Origin: Ceriagrion tenellum
Taxonomy: Eukaryota > Arthropoda > Insecta > Odonata > Coenagrionidae
Length of the DNA stretch: 64,000 nt
NCBI GenBank assembly: GCA_963169105.1
Contig: OY720636.1
Coordinates: 135,337,747 to 135,401,746 of the forward strand
Reading direction: 5' to 3'
This document shows, one piece after another, positions 35,510-46,199 of the stretch (position 1 is the stretch's first letter; every line of letters starts with the position of its first letter). Below the pieces are notes generated by a model. That model had not been told where the DNA came from and searched no databases. It was given only the letters and a program-made list of their open reading frames with translations. The position numbers and the translations under genes were made by a program.

Positions 35510-38026
35510 AAAATACATTGATAAAAAAATAATCCGATATTTCTGACACAATGCAACGGAATTTTTTTGTGTGCTACCGAAACTATCCGATCCATTGCTG
35601 ATTGCCAGCGGTTTCAACGATTGGCACTAATAGCGCAGCTTGACAAGATCATTATCCACAGCCATAGTATCTTTCGAGAGTGAGGTTCACGGAATCGGCA
35701 TGAGTAATGCAATGTGGAAGGCAGGAATGGTAAACCACCGCAACTGGTTTCTCTGGTTAGCCTAAGGTGTAGTCTTGCATTCAACAATACGTGACATGAT
35801 GAGATTTCAGTAACATGTTCTGGAAGTAAAATTTACCCTCCTTGGATTAACAGGTGAAAACTACTGAGAGGGAAACATCAGTCATGTGATGGAAATTTTC
35901 TGAGGGTGGTAAAACTGACTGCTAAGCCAATCAGCTCATCATAGTCCTAGAAATGTGAATAAATAAATGTAATACCTCGATGACAGAATGTAATCGATAC
36001 AAACTGTCAAAAGCTGTTTAGTCTTCTGTCTTCTTTATTTTAATGCTTGTTCTATAAGTGGCCACTCTCATATTTTTTATGAATATTACGATTAAATAGA
36101 GGATATTCTTGGTAAATACATATTTGGCAGCAGAAAAAAATGAAATTTCACTGCATGAAATACATGGATTTGAGAATAAATAAAATGTGCGTGCAAAACG
36201 GAATGAACTAAATTTTCAATAATATATTCGCTGATTATATACATTACACATTTGTGCCACGGTAAGCTGAATTTTTTCCAATTCCGTTATTAAAAAAACG
36301 TCGCGTTTAATTAAAAGGATTAATTTTAGCGTTGAAGGGCATCCGTAAAAAATAAAAGCTGTCAAATTATTTCCTTTTACACGAGTATATCTAAAGTGCT
36401 GAACATTAAGTTTAATAGAGAAAAGAAGAATACGAGGAAGATTTTAAATAAGAATTATTCATACTGATGAAATAATAAATTGTATCCTTGGGAAATACTT
36501 TTTTTATATCCTCTATTTACGCAGTTACGGCTAAATTTTATGTAAGTTAACTTTGATGACGAGTCATCGAAATAGCAACGAGGATTCTTGGAGGATTCAC
36601 AGGAAATTTACATCTTAGACCCAACGCTGACCACGAGTGAATGGGCACAGTATGCGACATAGTTAATTATATCTCGATAGATTATTTCCAATCAGACGTT
36701 AAAGTGCGCAAACCGTTGCATTAAGGGCTTTGAATGCTGAAAAAAAGGAAATCATGGGAGCTTACGTACTTTACCATTCTAACAGATTATACATATACAG
36801 AGTTTATTATCGATACACCTCGTGGAATCAGTTATCCCTCACTCGATCTCGTATGTAATAAATAAAGTTATGAGCTCCATTGGTTAATGTTTTTGCACAC
36901 AATTACTCCCAATGGGCATTTGCCAAAAATCAACTCTCCCATATCATTTAAGATTTAACAGATAGAGATTTGAAATTGCACTGCGTAGTTGATCAGTTTA
37001 GAAGTGTGCCAAAGTAAAAGTTAACTGTCCCAAAACTTATCAAGATTAAAATGACGAAAGTAGGTATCAGTATTGACCAATGACGGGACGTATATTTTTA
37101 AAAATTGAAGGGAATACAAGATAGGTATTTGGCCTGATATCCTGACGTTGTAGGATAAATACAAGCACTGTTATTATTTACGCAACACCCTGTATTTTAG
37201 GAGTAAGTATCTTTTAATTTCACAAATTTGTTACACTAAATTGCATTCATTAGGGAACCATAATGAAATTAGCTTAGCCAAAGTATTTCACAAAATTTAT
37301 GCAACAAAAGTTTTGCAAAAAACTCCTTAATTCTCCTTAATTCAGTTTACGTTTTTCATTGAAAAAGATGGAGTCAAAAAATGAGACAAGCTGTTTGGCC
37401 CAGACTTCGGAGTCTTGAGTTTGAAAATAATTCTATGAAAAATTTGAATCCTTAGAAAGGTATTTTCATCTTTTGGGATATATGCATATCTTGTATGTCA
37501 ATCTCCGTTTTCATTCACTATTTATGAGTACTATATTCTAAAACAACCCATCTGTCTATTTATGGGATTGGTCTTTATTGACAAAGAAGTTATTTTTCTG
37601 TCTGTAATTTGACTTAAAAATACACAAGATGTTTACGTGACTGAAGTCATAAGATGCAACAAATTTGGAACACTCCGGGCGTAAAATGCTGAGCCAAACA
37701 TACTGTGGAAATCATTAGTTGCATTGATAGTAAAACATAATGGGTTTGTTAAAATAAAATAAAAGATCGTAACGTGAATTTATAATCTTGATAACACTAA
37801 AAATATACTACAGAAAATCTTATTACTACCTCATTCAACCAAATCAATACCTGTTATTTTAATTTGAATATTGGAGTAACGAACCTGAGAATAGTACTTG
37901 ATATTTTTGATAGAAAACTGTGATCATTAATAAATAATTAATAAAGCATTTCCATTATGTGATAACTGTAATTTTTTGATTCACATAGCATTGAAGTGCT
38001 TGGTTAATTGTGTCTGACCAAATTTA
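35510..38026. other. AT-rich non-coding stretch
   Basis: The section 35560-35780 is GC-balanced and could be an unrecognised repeat. The rest is AT-rich with no landmarks. Confidence 0.45.
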
Positions 38027-38030
38027 ACTT
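38027..38030. repeat. Left 4-bp target duplication of the solo LTR
   Basis: ACTT here and at 39115-39118 flank the TG...CA element. A 5-bp AACTT reading is possible if the LTR ended one base earlier. Confidence 0.6.
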
Positions 38031-38082
38031 TGTAACCAACTTACGTCTCAGCTGAGGACACGTGGTGAGTTGAACAATGACC

Positions 38083-38097
38083 AGAATATTCTAGAAG
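38083..38097 (+). promoter_or_regulatory. Perfect heat-shock element 1
   Basis: AGAATATTCTAGAAG matches nGAAnnTTCnnGAAn exactly: GAA 38084-38086, TTC 38089-38091, GAA 38094-38096. Three alternating pentamers are the minimum strong binding site for trimeric heat-shock factor. Confidence 0.65.
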
Positions 38098-38129
38098 CCG
38101 GAAACACAAGAAGAGGGAGAGCGTCTCCC

Positions 38130-38144
38130 AGAAAGTTCTAGAAC
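38130..38144 (+). promoter_or_regulatory. Perfect heat-shock element 2
   Basis: AGAAAGTTCTAGAAC again matches nGAAnnTTCnnGAAn: GAA 38131-38133, TTC 38136-38138, GAA 38141-38143. It lies 47 bp downstream of element 1 and 24 bp before the TATA-like box. Confidence 0.65.
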
Positions 38145-38168
38145 AATAACAATCGGGAAGCAATCGAC

Positions 38169-38176
38169 TATTTAAG
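38169..38176 (+). promoter_or_regulatory. TATA-like box of the LTR
   Basis: TATTTAAG follows the two heat-shock elements. A start site about 30 bp downstream would fall at 38195-38205, at the beginning of the triple repeat. Confidence 0.5.
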
Positions 38177-38195
38177 CGAACGCGATCACGTAGAG

Positions 38196-38237
38196 TGGCT
38201 CTTAGTCGGTGGCTCTTAGTCGGAGTCTCTTAGTTGG
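38196..38237 (+). repeat. 14-bp unit repeated three times in the LTR
   Basis: TGGCTCTTAGTCGG occurs twice exactly (38196-38209, 38210-38223), then AGTCTCTTAGTTGG (38224-38237). It would lie in the R region or the transcript leader. Confidence 0.85.
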
Positions 38238-38337
38238 TGTCTTTCTCTCTTTCTGTGTCGGTCTGTAATACCCGAGTTCTGCATATTGCTATACGATAAC
38301 TAGCAAAGAATAAGTATATTTATCAATGTGTGATAAC

Positions 38338-38349
38338 CGAGTAATAAGT
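38338..38349. repeat. Left 12-bp target-site duplication of foldback 3
   Basis: CGAGTAATAAGT is repeated exactly at 38474-38485, immediately outside the inserted foldback. Confidence 0.75.
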
Positions 38350-38473
38350 ATGAAATCGTTTCAGGCTTTACTTGGTGGAAATGCGATATATCCATGATAA
38401 AATATAACATAACAATAGTAATATCCACACTTTAAAGTTTGGATATTACTATTGTTGTGTTATATTTAATCAT
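38350..38473 (-). mobile_element. Foldback element 3, nested in the solo LTR
   Basis: A 44-bp extension (38350-38393) with TTTCAGGCTTTACTTGGTGG is followed by 33-bp inverted arms (38394-38426 and 38441-38473) with two mismatches and a 14-nt centre. CAGGCTT starts 12 nt from the insertion edge, exactly as in foldback 2. The arms are too short to hold a hammerhead-like core. It inserted after the LTR, so the LTR is the older event. Confidence 0.75.
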
Positions 38474-39118
38474 CGAGTAATAAGTGTTTCAATAATTTTT
38501 TGCTACGTGCGGGTCGACATCCGGAGGGACTAGTAGCAGCCAGAAAATAGCCGAGAGCAGCAGAGATCGGGGAAATCTGTAGGAACAGGCCCTGGGTGCG
38601 GCTCTGTAAGGATTTTCGACGCTCACTATTTATGAAACTGGGTGTAAGGCATTTGGAGGGGCCTATTGTCCCGAATTGTATTTATTTATTATGTGTGTAT
38701 GTTTCGCCCACGAGTGTCTAGTTTTCTATGTGTTTTTTTATGTGCAAGTGTTCTATTTGTGTGTGCTCAGCGTACTCAAGGGTATTTATTTATAATATTG
38801 GAGAGGGTATATGTGATACAAGTGAATTTTCATGTGTTTTTGGGAAATAGATTGATTTCATGTAACATATGCAGTCAGGGCAAGTATTTAAAATGTCTCT
38901 TGTCTAACAAACAGAGTGTTGTTATTGAGAGTAGAAAAGCAACCCAAGTTTCCCATAGCTAAAGTGAGCGGAAGGAGGTTAATCGACTAAGGTTAGTTGA
39001 TAGAACTAATAATTGTTTCATTTCGCGGACGACGCGGAATCTTAAATATAAAATTTAATAGTAACACCCATAGTTAATACCGCTAAATAAATTTAAACGG
39101 ACTTGAGTGTTACAACTT

Positions 39119-40430
39119 TGCCATAGAATCATCTAACTTCCATCGTACGAATTCCTTCCTGCTCAACGAGTTCAATAAGGGCAAAGATGTTTCTATAACT
39201 TACAGTAAATATACATCAGATATCTCAGCATTTCTATTAGTATTTTAGGTGGAAGACAGAGAAAACGGGAATGGGGCTGCAGAAATACAACTCGCAGAAA
39301 AGTAGAACAAAGCTATTTCAGAGGTTTAGGATCTTTTATTATTCTTCCTATGGATTGATTTTGAATTCTGGTAATCTGTAGTTGCATCATAAAGTGTATC
39401 ATCAATGTAAAGTCTACAGAATTTTAAGGAAATTGGAAATGCGATATAGTCTCTTCTGAATATAAAGGGAGGATTTCGATCGAAAATAAGGCTATTCAAT
39501 TCGTCCTTTTCCTTCCAAATTTTCCAATTGGAGACTGAAATAGACAGTAATACAAATTTCTAGAGGAATTTAAGCACTTTCAGACGCTACCGGGCTAGAG
39601 GAGAAAATAACGCCCCTGAAATACACCGAGCCAATAAAAGCTGGCTAAAATTTCTTAAATCACGGGAAGTGTTAATGTCATTTTTCTCTTGCGCGGGCGC
39701 GTTAACAAATTTCAATCCTCTTTAATGAAATTAATGTCACTGAAGGAGTATTAACATTCTAAGAATTAAGGTAGTGAGGTCAATAGGGGTTAAAGAACGC
39801 TTAAATAGAGAATTAGTCTCCTAGGTACCTCGCAAAAAGACGGTCGTTCAAACTGAGAAATGAACGTCAGACATACGTTTGAGGATATGGTTTTCCACAG
39901 AACATTATCACGAGAAATCACATGATCAATCATAATGAGCAAACAAATGAAGTAAATAACCCATGCTACACGTTATAGACCCGTGAATATGCGCTGCGAA
40001 ATGATCTACAGACGATTCCAACTTATTGTAAATGTAGTGGCAATATAACTATCTATGATATCAGTTTTCAAACGTAGACGTAGCAAAATTGGAGGGGTAT
40101 GTTACAAGAAATGATGACATTGTTATAAGCTTGTTAAATATATTCAGATTTATATCATTTAATAAATCAACCCCAGAGATGATGAGGTCAAATCGATTAA
40201 CTTATTATACAACGAACAAACATTAGGGTAGAGTGCACAAAATAAATAGCCATTGACCACAAAAAGATGATGAATCATCTACATCGTTGTCTCTACTATT
40301 TAAATATTCCATAAAAAAGTCTTATTTTACCTCAGATTATTAAAAATGAAAAGAAGCAACCATAAAAGCCCAACTTTGAATCTAATGATTCCTCGTTTTA
40401 GTAGTAGACGAACCTTTCACACCAAAAGCC
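39119..40430. other. AT-rich non-coding stretch
   Basis: No landmark features beyond scattered short inverted repeats. Confidence 0.5.
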
Positions 40431-41035
40431 ATTTTACGTGCTTACTTTGATATTCAATCCACAATTGTCGGTGAGAAGTTGCGATTGGATCGATAAAACT
40501 GAGAATCGTGGGGAAGCCCAAGCAATTTGTTTGCGAAGAAACGATCGAGAGACAAAACGCGCAGGCGGAAGGAGTGTTTCAGATTGGAGCGGAAAAATAG
40601 AGACCCCGGGATTGCGTATGAGATTCGATGATTGGGATGGGCGTACACATTGGAAAGGATGGGAGGCAATGGTAGCCGAGCTGCTTGCTGCGAGAGAGAA
40701 GGGAGAGATTGGGTGGGGCAAAGAAAGGAAAGGCGAAGGGTATACGCCACTACCCTGGGGGAAAAAGTTCCTTGCCTCGTCTCTCACGAGCACTTCAAGG
40801 AGGCGAGGCAGGAATTAATTGGATTGCAGGCGAATAAATGAATGGAAGGGAAATACTACAGGAGGCTGTGATGTTCGCCAAGGAGGAAGGAAGGCCAGAG
40901 GGAAAGGAGGGAAGTCTCTCTCCTCGGGTTGGAAACGATCGGGAAGGAGGATTGAGTCCAGATACACCGTCTGCCACGAAGGTGAGACTTACGATAGGAA
41001 GTTTGCTTGTCACCGCAAGAGTCAAAACGAGAGCA
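40431..41035. other. GC-rich, purine-skewed island
   Basis: Purine-rich on the plus strand (GAGAGAGAAGGGAGAGATTG and similar). Six frames of 69-126 codons overlap on both strands, none with a domain. Confidence 0.45.
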
Positions 41036-41049
41036 AAATCCCACTTTAG

Positions 41050-42830
41050 AACAAAAGTGCATTTTTAAAAATACCTTCACCTCTGGTAACAAATGAATTA
41101 AAATAATAACACCGAAATATAGTCTTGAAAAATATTCACCCCCTTGACACAAAGCAGGTAAGATAAGAAAAGGATCGACTGTTTGAAATATACATAAATA
41201 ATGCTTTTTTCCCATCTCAGCGGTTAATGGTTTCATTTACGGAAAATTTCCACTTTTCGTCCGCATTGTTTGCAGTAAATCCATTACAACACAAAACATT
41301 AGAAAGAAATATTGAGCCCAGCCTGCAAAAGTTGCAGGAGTTTAAAGAAAAATAGGGATTGGTAACAGTTCCATGAGGAAGTCTTAGGGTGGAAATGCGT
41401 TCACCTGAAAAAGCGGATTATGAGACAAAAAGCGATCAGGGCCTTAAGACTTCTTATTGAGCAGAAAAGAGTTGAGGACAGCATTGGATCAATTATGGGA
41501 TTAATAAATATAGAACGAATGAAACTTTAACCTAAATTGGTTCATCTGCCTTGCTGACTTCACAATTAAAGGTAATTTTTGCGATAAAATCGGGGTTTTG
41601 GCAAAAGTGCTATTCGTATACTGGATCTGAAAGTCCTGCATAAAATATTTCACTCTCCAGTGCTTTTTCCATCCTTTGGGCAAACGTAATTTTATAATAA
41701 TTTGTATACCAAAAATATATAATTTTCTACAATTATCCAAACACATGACACGTTTTCATGTAATTATCTTCAAGAAATGGGCTTTTTTGCAAACTTGGGA
41801 CCAAGAAAAACAAAACTTGGGATTGGGGACGATTTTTTGTCCAGGGAATTAATTCTGCGGAGGTAGAGAGAAGCATTGTGGATGAAGCGAGTTAAATGGT
41901 GCAGGAAATGTTTGCTGGAGTAAAGGAGAGGTACACCGATGGAATAATGGGAGAAATATCACGCAACAGATTAGGCTTGTGCTATGACAAATTGTATCTG
42001 TCCATTTCTGGTGAAATAAGTTCATTGATTTCGATGGCTGCCAAAGATCCTCGAATAGGGTGGTAGGAACGATCTATTGTGTCGTTGATCTATTACTACC
42101 GATAAGCGTCAATTATCGCAGCGGTATATCTTGATTGGCAGTTTGGCTTGCCTTCCAAGAATACTTTCCATTGGCTCAGGCATAATTGAGAAGGGCAAGG
42201 GTCAAAGATCAAGAAGAGCATAGTAAAATCAAACAACACAACAGTGACCTAATCCTCCGCCATAAACCCATTTTAAAGAGGTATGATGCAGAGGCATATA
42301 AACCAGATTTCACCTATTTTAATGAGGCTAATATGTAATGAATTTAATAATTATTAATTTTCATATATTAACCTTCTTGGTTTAAAATGTGGGTGTGGAG
42401 AAGGATGGAGAAGTAAGGTGGACGGAGAGGAAGACTAACGAGGAAGTTTTGAAATGGTGAGCGAGGAGAGGAAACTTTTGAATTAAATCCAAGATAGGCA
42501 GGGTAGATAGGTGAATAATGTAATAAAGGGCTATGGATTGCAAGAGTGATAAGAGTGTGATTCAGGGAAGGGTGTTGTGCAAGCGGGGAAGGGAAGAAAA
42601 GGAGATACTCTGAAGTTCAACAAAACCTACCTTTACCAGTAAATACTAAAATGATTATAACCCTTTTTCTCATGATTCTTGGCACTGGACACTGCTGAAA
42701 AATATGTCGAAATTAACAAAATTTTATGGTTCGGAGTGTGGAGCAGGACTGGAGTCATCAGTAACATGGATGTACCATACCACGATACAGACGACTGACG
42801 GATGGGCGAGCGACTCAACATACGAGATAA
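41050..42830. other. Non-coding stretch
   Basis: AT-rich, with a purine-rich portion at 42390-42610. No elements recognised. Confidence 0.45.
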
Positions 42831-42835
42831 TTATT

Positions 42836-43030
42836 GTGGACTCATCGATCATTCCCTTCGGTGATTCTCATCATCTTATCGACATCGGTGATTCAAATTG
42901 ACTCATCGACATCGATGATTAGCTTCAATTAATCGCTTAAAGCATTTGATGACATTCATCCTCATTGTTGCGATTAATCTCATCGCGATGACTGAAGTTA
43001 AAGTCAATGATTTCGATTAATCAGCTCATT
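42836..43030. repeat. Second cluster of ATCGATGATT-like motifs
   Basis: CATCGATCATT, CGACATCGGTGATT, CGACATCGATGATT, GATTAATC and similar units alternate for about 200 bp, resembling the cluster at 4069-4420. The two may belong to one unrecognised repeat family. Confidence 0.35.
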
Positions 43031-43201
43031 GAGCTAGCCTGCTAAAGAGTGGGGATGTGGATAGGGGCTAGTGAAAATTGAACAACATGAACCTTGAACT
43101 TTCTTGAACCTTGAAGCTCTCTGTAAGCTGTAATGCAAACGTCTGATACGTGATCTTGGGCTCTCGCATAAGATCTTAGTGATGAGTGACGTTATAGACT
43201 T

Positions 43202-43215
43202 AATTATAAGGCCAC
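43202..43215. repeat. Left 14-bp target-site duplication of foldback 2
   Basis: AATTATAAGGCCAC is repeated exactly at 43436-43449. Confidence 0.85.
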
Positions 43216-43435
43216 AAGTTACAGTTTCAGGCTTCACTTTGAGGAACAGCGACACGTGAAAAGGGAACTCGCTTTGTACTTTCCGCACAATTCTATTCTC
43301 TCCGACCATGGTTTCGACAAAGTTATGTCATTATCAAGGTAATAATAATAAACCTTGATAATGACATAACTCTGTCGAAACCATGGTCGAAGAGAATAGA
43401 ATTGTGTGGAAAGTACAAAGTGAGTTCTCTTTTCA
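43216..43435 (-). mobile_element. Foldback element 2 (Penelope-derived architecture)
   Basis: A 42-bp extension (43216-43257) with TTTCAGGCTTCACTTTGAGG precedes two 83-bp inverted arms (43258-43340 and 43352-43434) around an 11-nt AAT-rich centre. The arms pair with only a handful of mismatches, so the insertion is fairly young. The exact 14-bp duplication has the length found at the Penelope element. No coding sequence is present; mobilisation would need machinery supplied by a related element. Confidence 0.85.
43353..43388 (+). ncRNA. Hammerhead-like core in foldback 2 (right arm; mirrored in left arm)
   Basis: CCTTGATAA takes the place of CTGATGA. GACA...TGTC could form stem II before GAAAC (43377-43381), then loop CATG and GTC (43386-43388). 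The GAAAC-CATG-GTC half is identical to foldback 1. The first core box is altered, so self-cleavage is doubtful. Confidence 0.35.
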
Positions 43436-43449
43436 AATTATAAGGCCAC

Positions 43450-45165
43450 TTATCACCAGCGGCTTGCCTTCAACTGCGTGGTTCAAAGTTTATCTCATAC
43501 ATCACAGAAAGTAACTCCTCATCATTTGCAATTCATTTTGAAAAAAATCGTTTTTAAAAATTCATTTAAACAAATACATATGTATGCAAATACTGTTTGC
43601 ATTAATTTGAGTAAAATACATATAATAACAGCCTAATATTTGTTTCTAATAAAAATATGTAATAGTTGTATTAATATTGAAAATATTCGGATGATTCCGA
43701 GAAGAAAAATTACGTAAAATATTGAATTTCACAGTGAAGCATTAGGTTTTGAAAAAATAAAAACTATCCGTTCTTTTGAGCTTAGCTATATAACGTTTTA
43801 CAGAGTTTTTAAATACTTTATATTGTAAAGTATATGAAAAATATACATATCGTTAAAAGCTTAATTTTTTACTTTAATTACTCATTGAAAAATGAAGCCT
43901 AAAGATTTTACTCTCTGCACGCAGTAATCTGGTTATTTTCCGCGTTGATAAATTGCTTGAGAAACAATATGTCAATGTCTTAAGCAGGAAGGCGAACGCC
44001 ACAGAAAAGACGTCGAAAAACCAAATTTACATCTTTTGCTTGCTAAAGCAGTTTGCCTTGCTTAATCCGCGGCCTTTCTCGGGGATTAACAAAAAATAAG
44101 AGTTGACGAAAAGCTAATTACCCTTAGGATTAAATCTCTACTGAAAGGGTTAATCCTTAAGGAATTATTTGTTGGCATATACTCGCGTGAATCGGTATGA
44201 ATAATTATTGGTTTCAGAATATTTGTTTCAGAAATTGGTTTCAGAATATTATTATGTACGTATATCAGAAAAACTATATTGCAAATAAATAAAATTTTTA
44301 CTAACAGTATTATTTTTATACATCTTTAAACGTGAATTCCTACTTTCTTGCTCTTCACCGTAATGACACAGTCTTAAAAGAAATATTTTAAAGCATGGTA
44401 TATTAGTGGTAGTCTCGGTTTTTGTACTTTGAAAACTCTAGTGGAGAAAATATCGTAGTTAAAAAAAACTTTTGTTGTGCAAGAATAAAAATGCGGTGGC
44501 ATTATTAGAATAAGGGGAAATGCTCAATGTGTTCCTTGATGGTGATTCAAATAACTACTTGAATATTTATGAATACTTATATCTATGATTATAATTCAAT
44601 TGTTCGAACTCCTTTTGGAAGAAAAAGGTCAATTTATCACGGACTATGAGGATGCAGTAGTTAATTCTGAAAACTTTTTATGGAAATAAATAAAGCCACA
44701 ATGACTCGGGAAACTGTTAAATTAATTGTTCTGGGCATGCTTACCGTTTGCTTCTTTCAAATTTAGGTCTATAATTGCAGATATATCATAATTTACGAGA
44801 GATATTAGCATGGAAATGTCAATTTTAATTTGCGGCAAAAAGAAATTTATGACTAATTTTCTTTTTATCCCTTAGTTGGTTTCAATGCAAAGGAAATTAT
44901 TTTGAACCAACATACCGCTGCATAAAATACGGTTGCAGCGTAGCTCAAAAGATGAAATTGAAATATATCTAACGGAAATACTAAAACATGTTTTTTTGTA
45001 TGTAAGCTCCATACAACGCTTCCGTTCGTTGTACTTTGTCCCCATTATGAAACCTATGAATGTCTCTTCCTCTGAATGCCGGATATAAAATGAAACGCTT
45101 TTAAGGGGAGCATCCAGATCGCGAGCGCACGGATGCATACTTTATCGGTAATGTATATCTCTTTT
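43450..45165. other. AT-rich non-coding stretch
   Basis: A short local repeat (TTTCAGAATATT / TTTCAGAAATTGG) lies at 44210-44255. Nothing else. Confidence 0.5.
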
Positions 45166-45175
45166 GTTTTTGATT

Positions 45176-45890
45176 TCAAAAACAGGACGACGGCGAAACG
45201 GTCTTGCCGTCACGAGATTGGTGGGAGGCGGGAGGAAGAGGGGGCGTCGTACAGCGGACTGTGGTGGAGAGAGAAGAAAAAGAGCAGGAAAGGGAAAAAA
45301 TAAAAAGAACTTGAAAAGAGGGAGAAATGTCAGGGAAGAAAGGGAGGGGGGAGCATTCGGACAAGTTGGAACAAAGAGATGTCATTGTCTTTTCGATCGG
45401 GTTGGCGCTCAACGACGCGCCCGCTGCCTTTTCTCTCTTCCCGATGCCACATCTCTTCTTCCCCGAGGCGTTTTGTGGCCCGACGAGATGGCGATTTTGA
45501 TGCGAGGTTGGTCATTCTTCAAGGGAGGATCTTTCTCTCTCTCTCTCTCCTATTTTCCACCGATGGATACACTCTTTCCGCTCCTTTCCCCCAACCCTCC
45601 CGCTCCACTTTATCACTCACGCCTCCTGTCCCCAACCCCAACCCAGGACGAGCGACCGCTATCGCCCTTTATTCCAATCCATTCGCCGCGAGCGAGCGAA
45701 TAAGGACCGCGAACCTCCAGAGCTACCACGGCATACAGTCTCCCTTGCTTCCTCCTCATTCGTTCATCCTCCGGTCGCCCGAAAGGCTGCCCTTTAGTTT
45801 TGTCCGCGATCCGTACAAAACTCTCTCAGCATCACACTTCCGATTCACATTTGTACTTTCCCCCTATAATCCCAAAGTGGGATAGTGGAA
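45176..45890. other. Bipartite skewed island: purine-rich then pyrimidine-rich
   Basis: The plus strand is purine-rich from 45200 to 45360 and C/T-rich from about 45420 to 45880, with (CT)n at 45532-45549. Two long frames (179 and 168 codons) overlap in different phases. The skew inverts near the middle. Confidence 0.5.
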
Positions 45891-46019
45891 GACCGCATCC
45901 TTATGTTCTATAAAAACACCTGCTTTTAAGCAACTTTTCATCGCCTTTCGAATACACCCGTGATCTTGCCTTCACTCTGATATTTTTCACATCCTTTTTA
46001 GGTTGTTTTTCAGTTCCAG

Positions 46020-46193
46020 TCCTGATTTTCCTACACATTAGGCTTCTTGATGTAATGTATCATGACTTCTCAAGTAAATCACCCCAAAGGTAAAATTTAG
46101 CAGAGGAAACGTCATTCGCTTTGCCCAGAACTCGAACCCCTGATCCTCCAATGTTGCGCCGGGTATTAGTCAATTAATTAACTAAAGCGTCCT
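46020..46193 (-). repeat. tRNA-derived SINE
   Basis: On the minus strand a T-arm-like CAGGGGTTCGAGTTCTG contains the B box (GGTTCGAGTTC). Upstream TTTAGTTAATTAATTGAC is a diverged A-box region, with a plausible tRNA-like length of about 75 nt. The body continues past GGGCAAAGCGAATGACG toward 46020. The acceptor arms do not pair, which argues against a functional tRNA. Confidence 0.5.
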
Positions 46194-46199
46194 AAAGTA

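Larger units (their letters stand above)
38031..39114 (+). mobile_element. Solo LTR of an LTR retrotransposon
   Basis: The 1,084-bp unit starts TGTAACC and ends GTGTTACA, giving inverted TGTAAC/GTTACA ends, with ACTT duplications outside. It holds a promoter-like block (38083-38176), a 14-bp triple repeat (38196-38237), and an AATAAA near 39085. No primer-binding site, polypurine tract or coding region adjoins, so the internal part has been lost, as in LTR-LTR recombination. Family is unknown; a 4-bp duplication fits Ty3/gypsy-type integrases. Foldback 3 is nested inside (38350-38473). The orientation is inferred from the TATA-like box and AATAAA order. Confidence 0.75.

Noticed and set aside
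34937..35521. 194-codon plus-strand frame
   Set aside because: Same pyrimidine bias and overlapping phases; no domain and no splice context.
40431..41236. Many frames on both strands, up to 126 codons
   Set aside because: Purine-rich island with low stop density; products have no motifs and the frames contradict one another.
45164..45885. 179- and 168-codon frames
   Set aside because: They overlap in different phases and their composition follows the strand skew.
46111..46193. Functional tRNA gene
   Set aside because: The B box and T-arm are good, but the acceptor and D-arm do not pair; best read as a SINE head.
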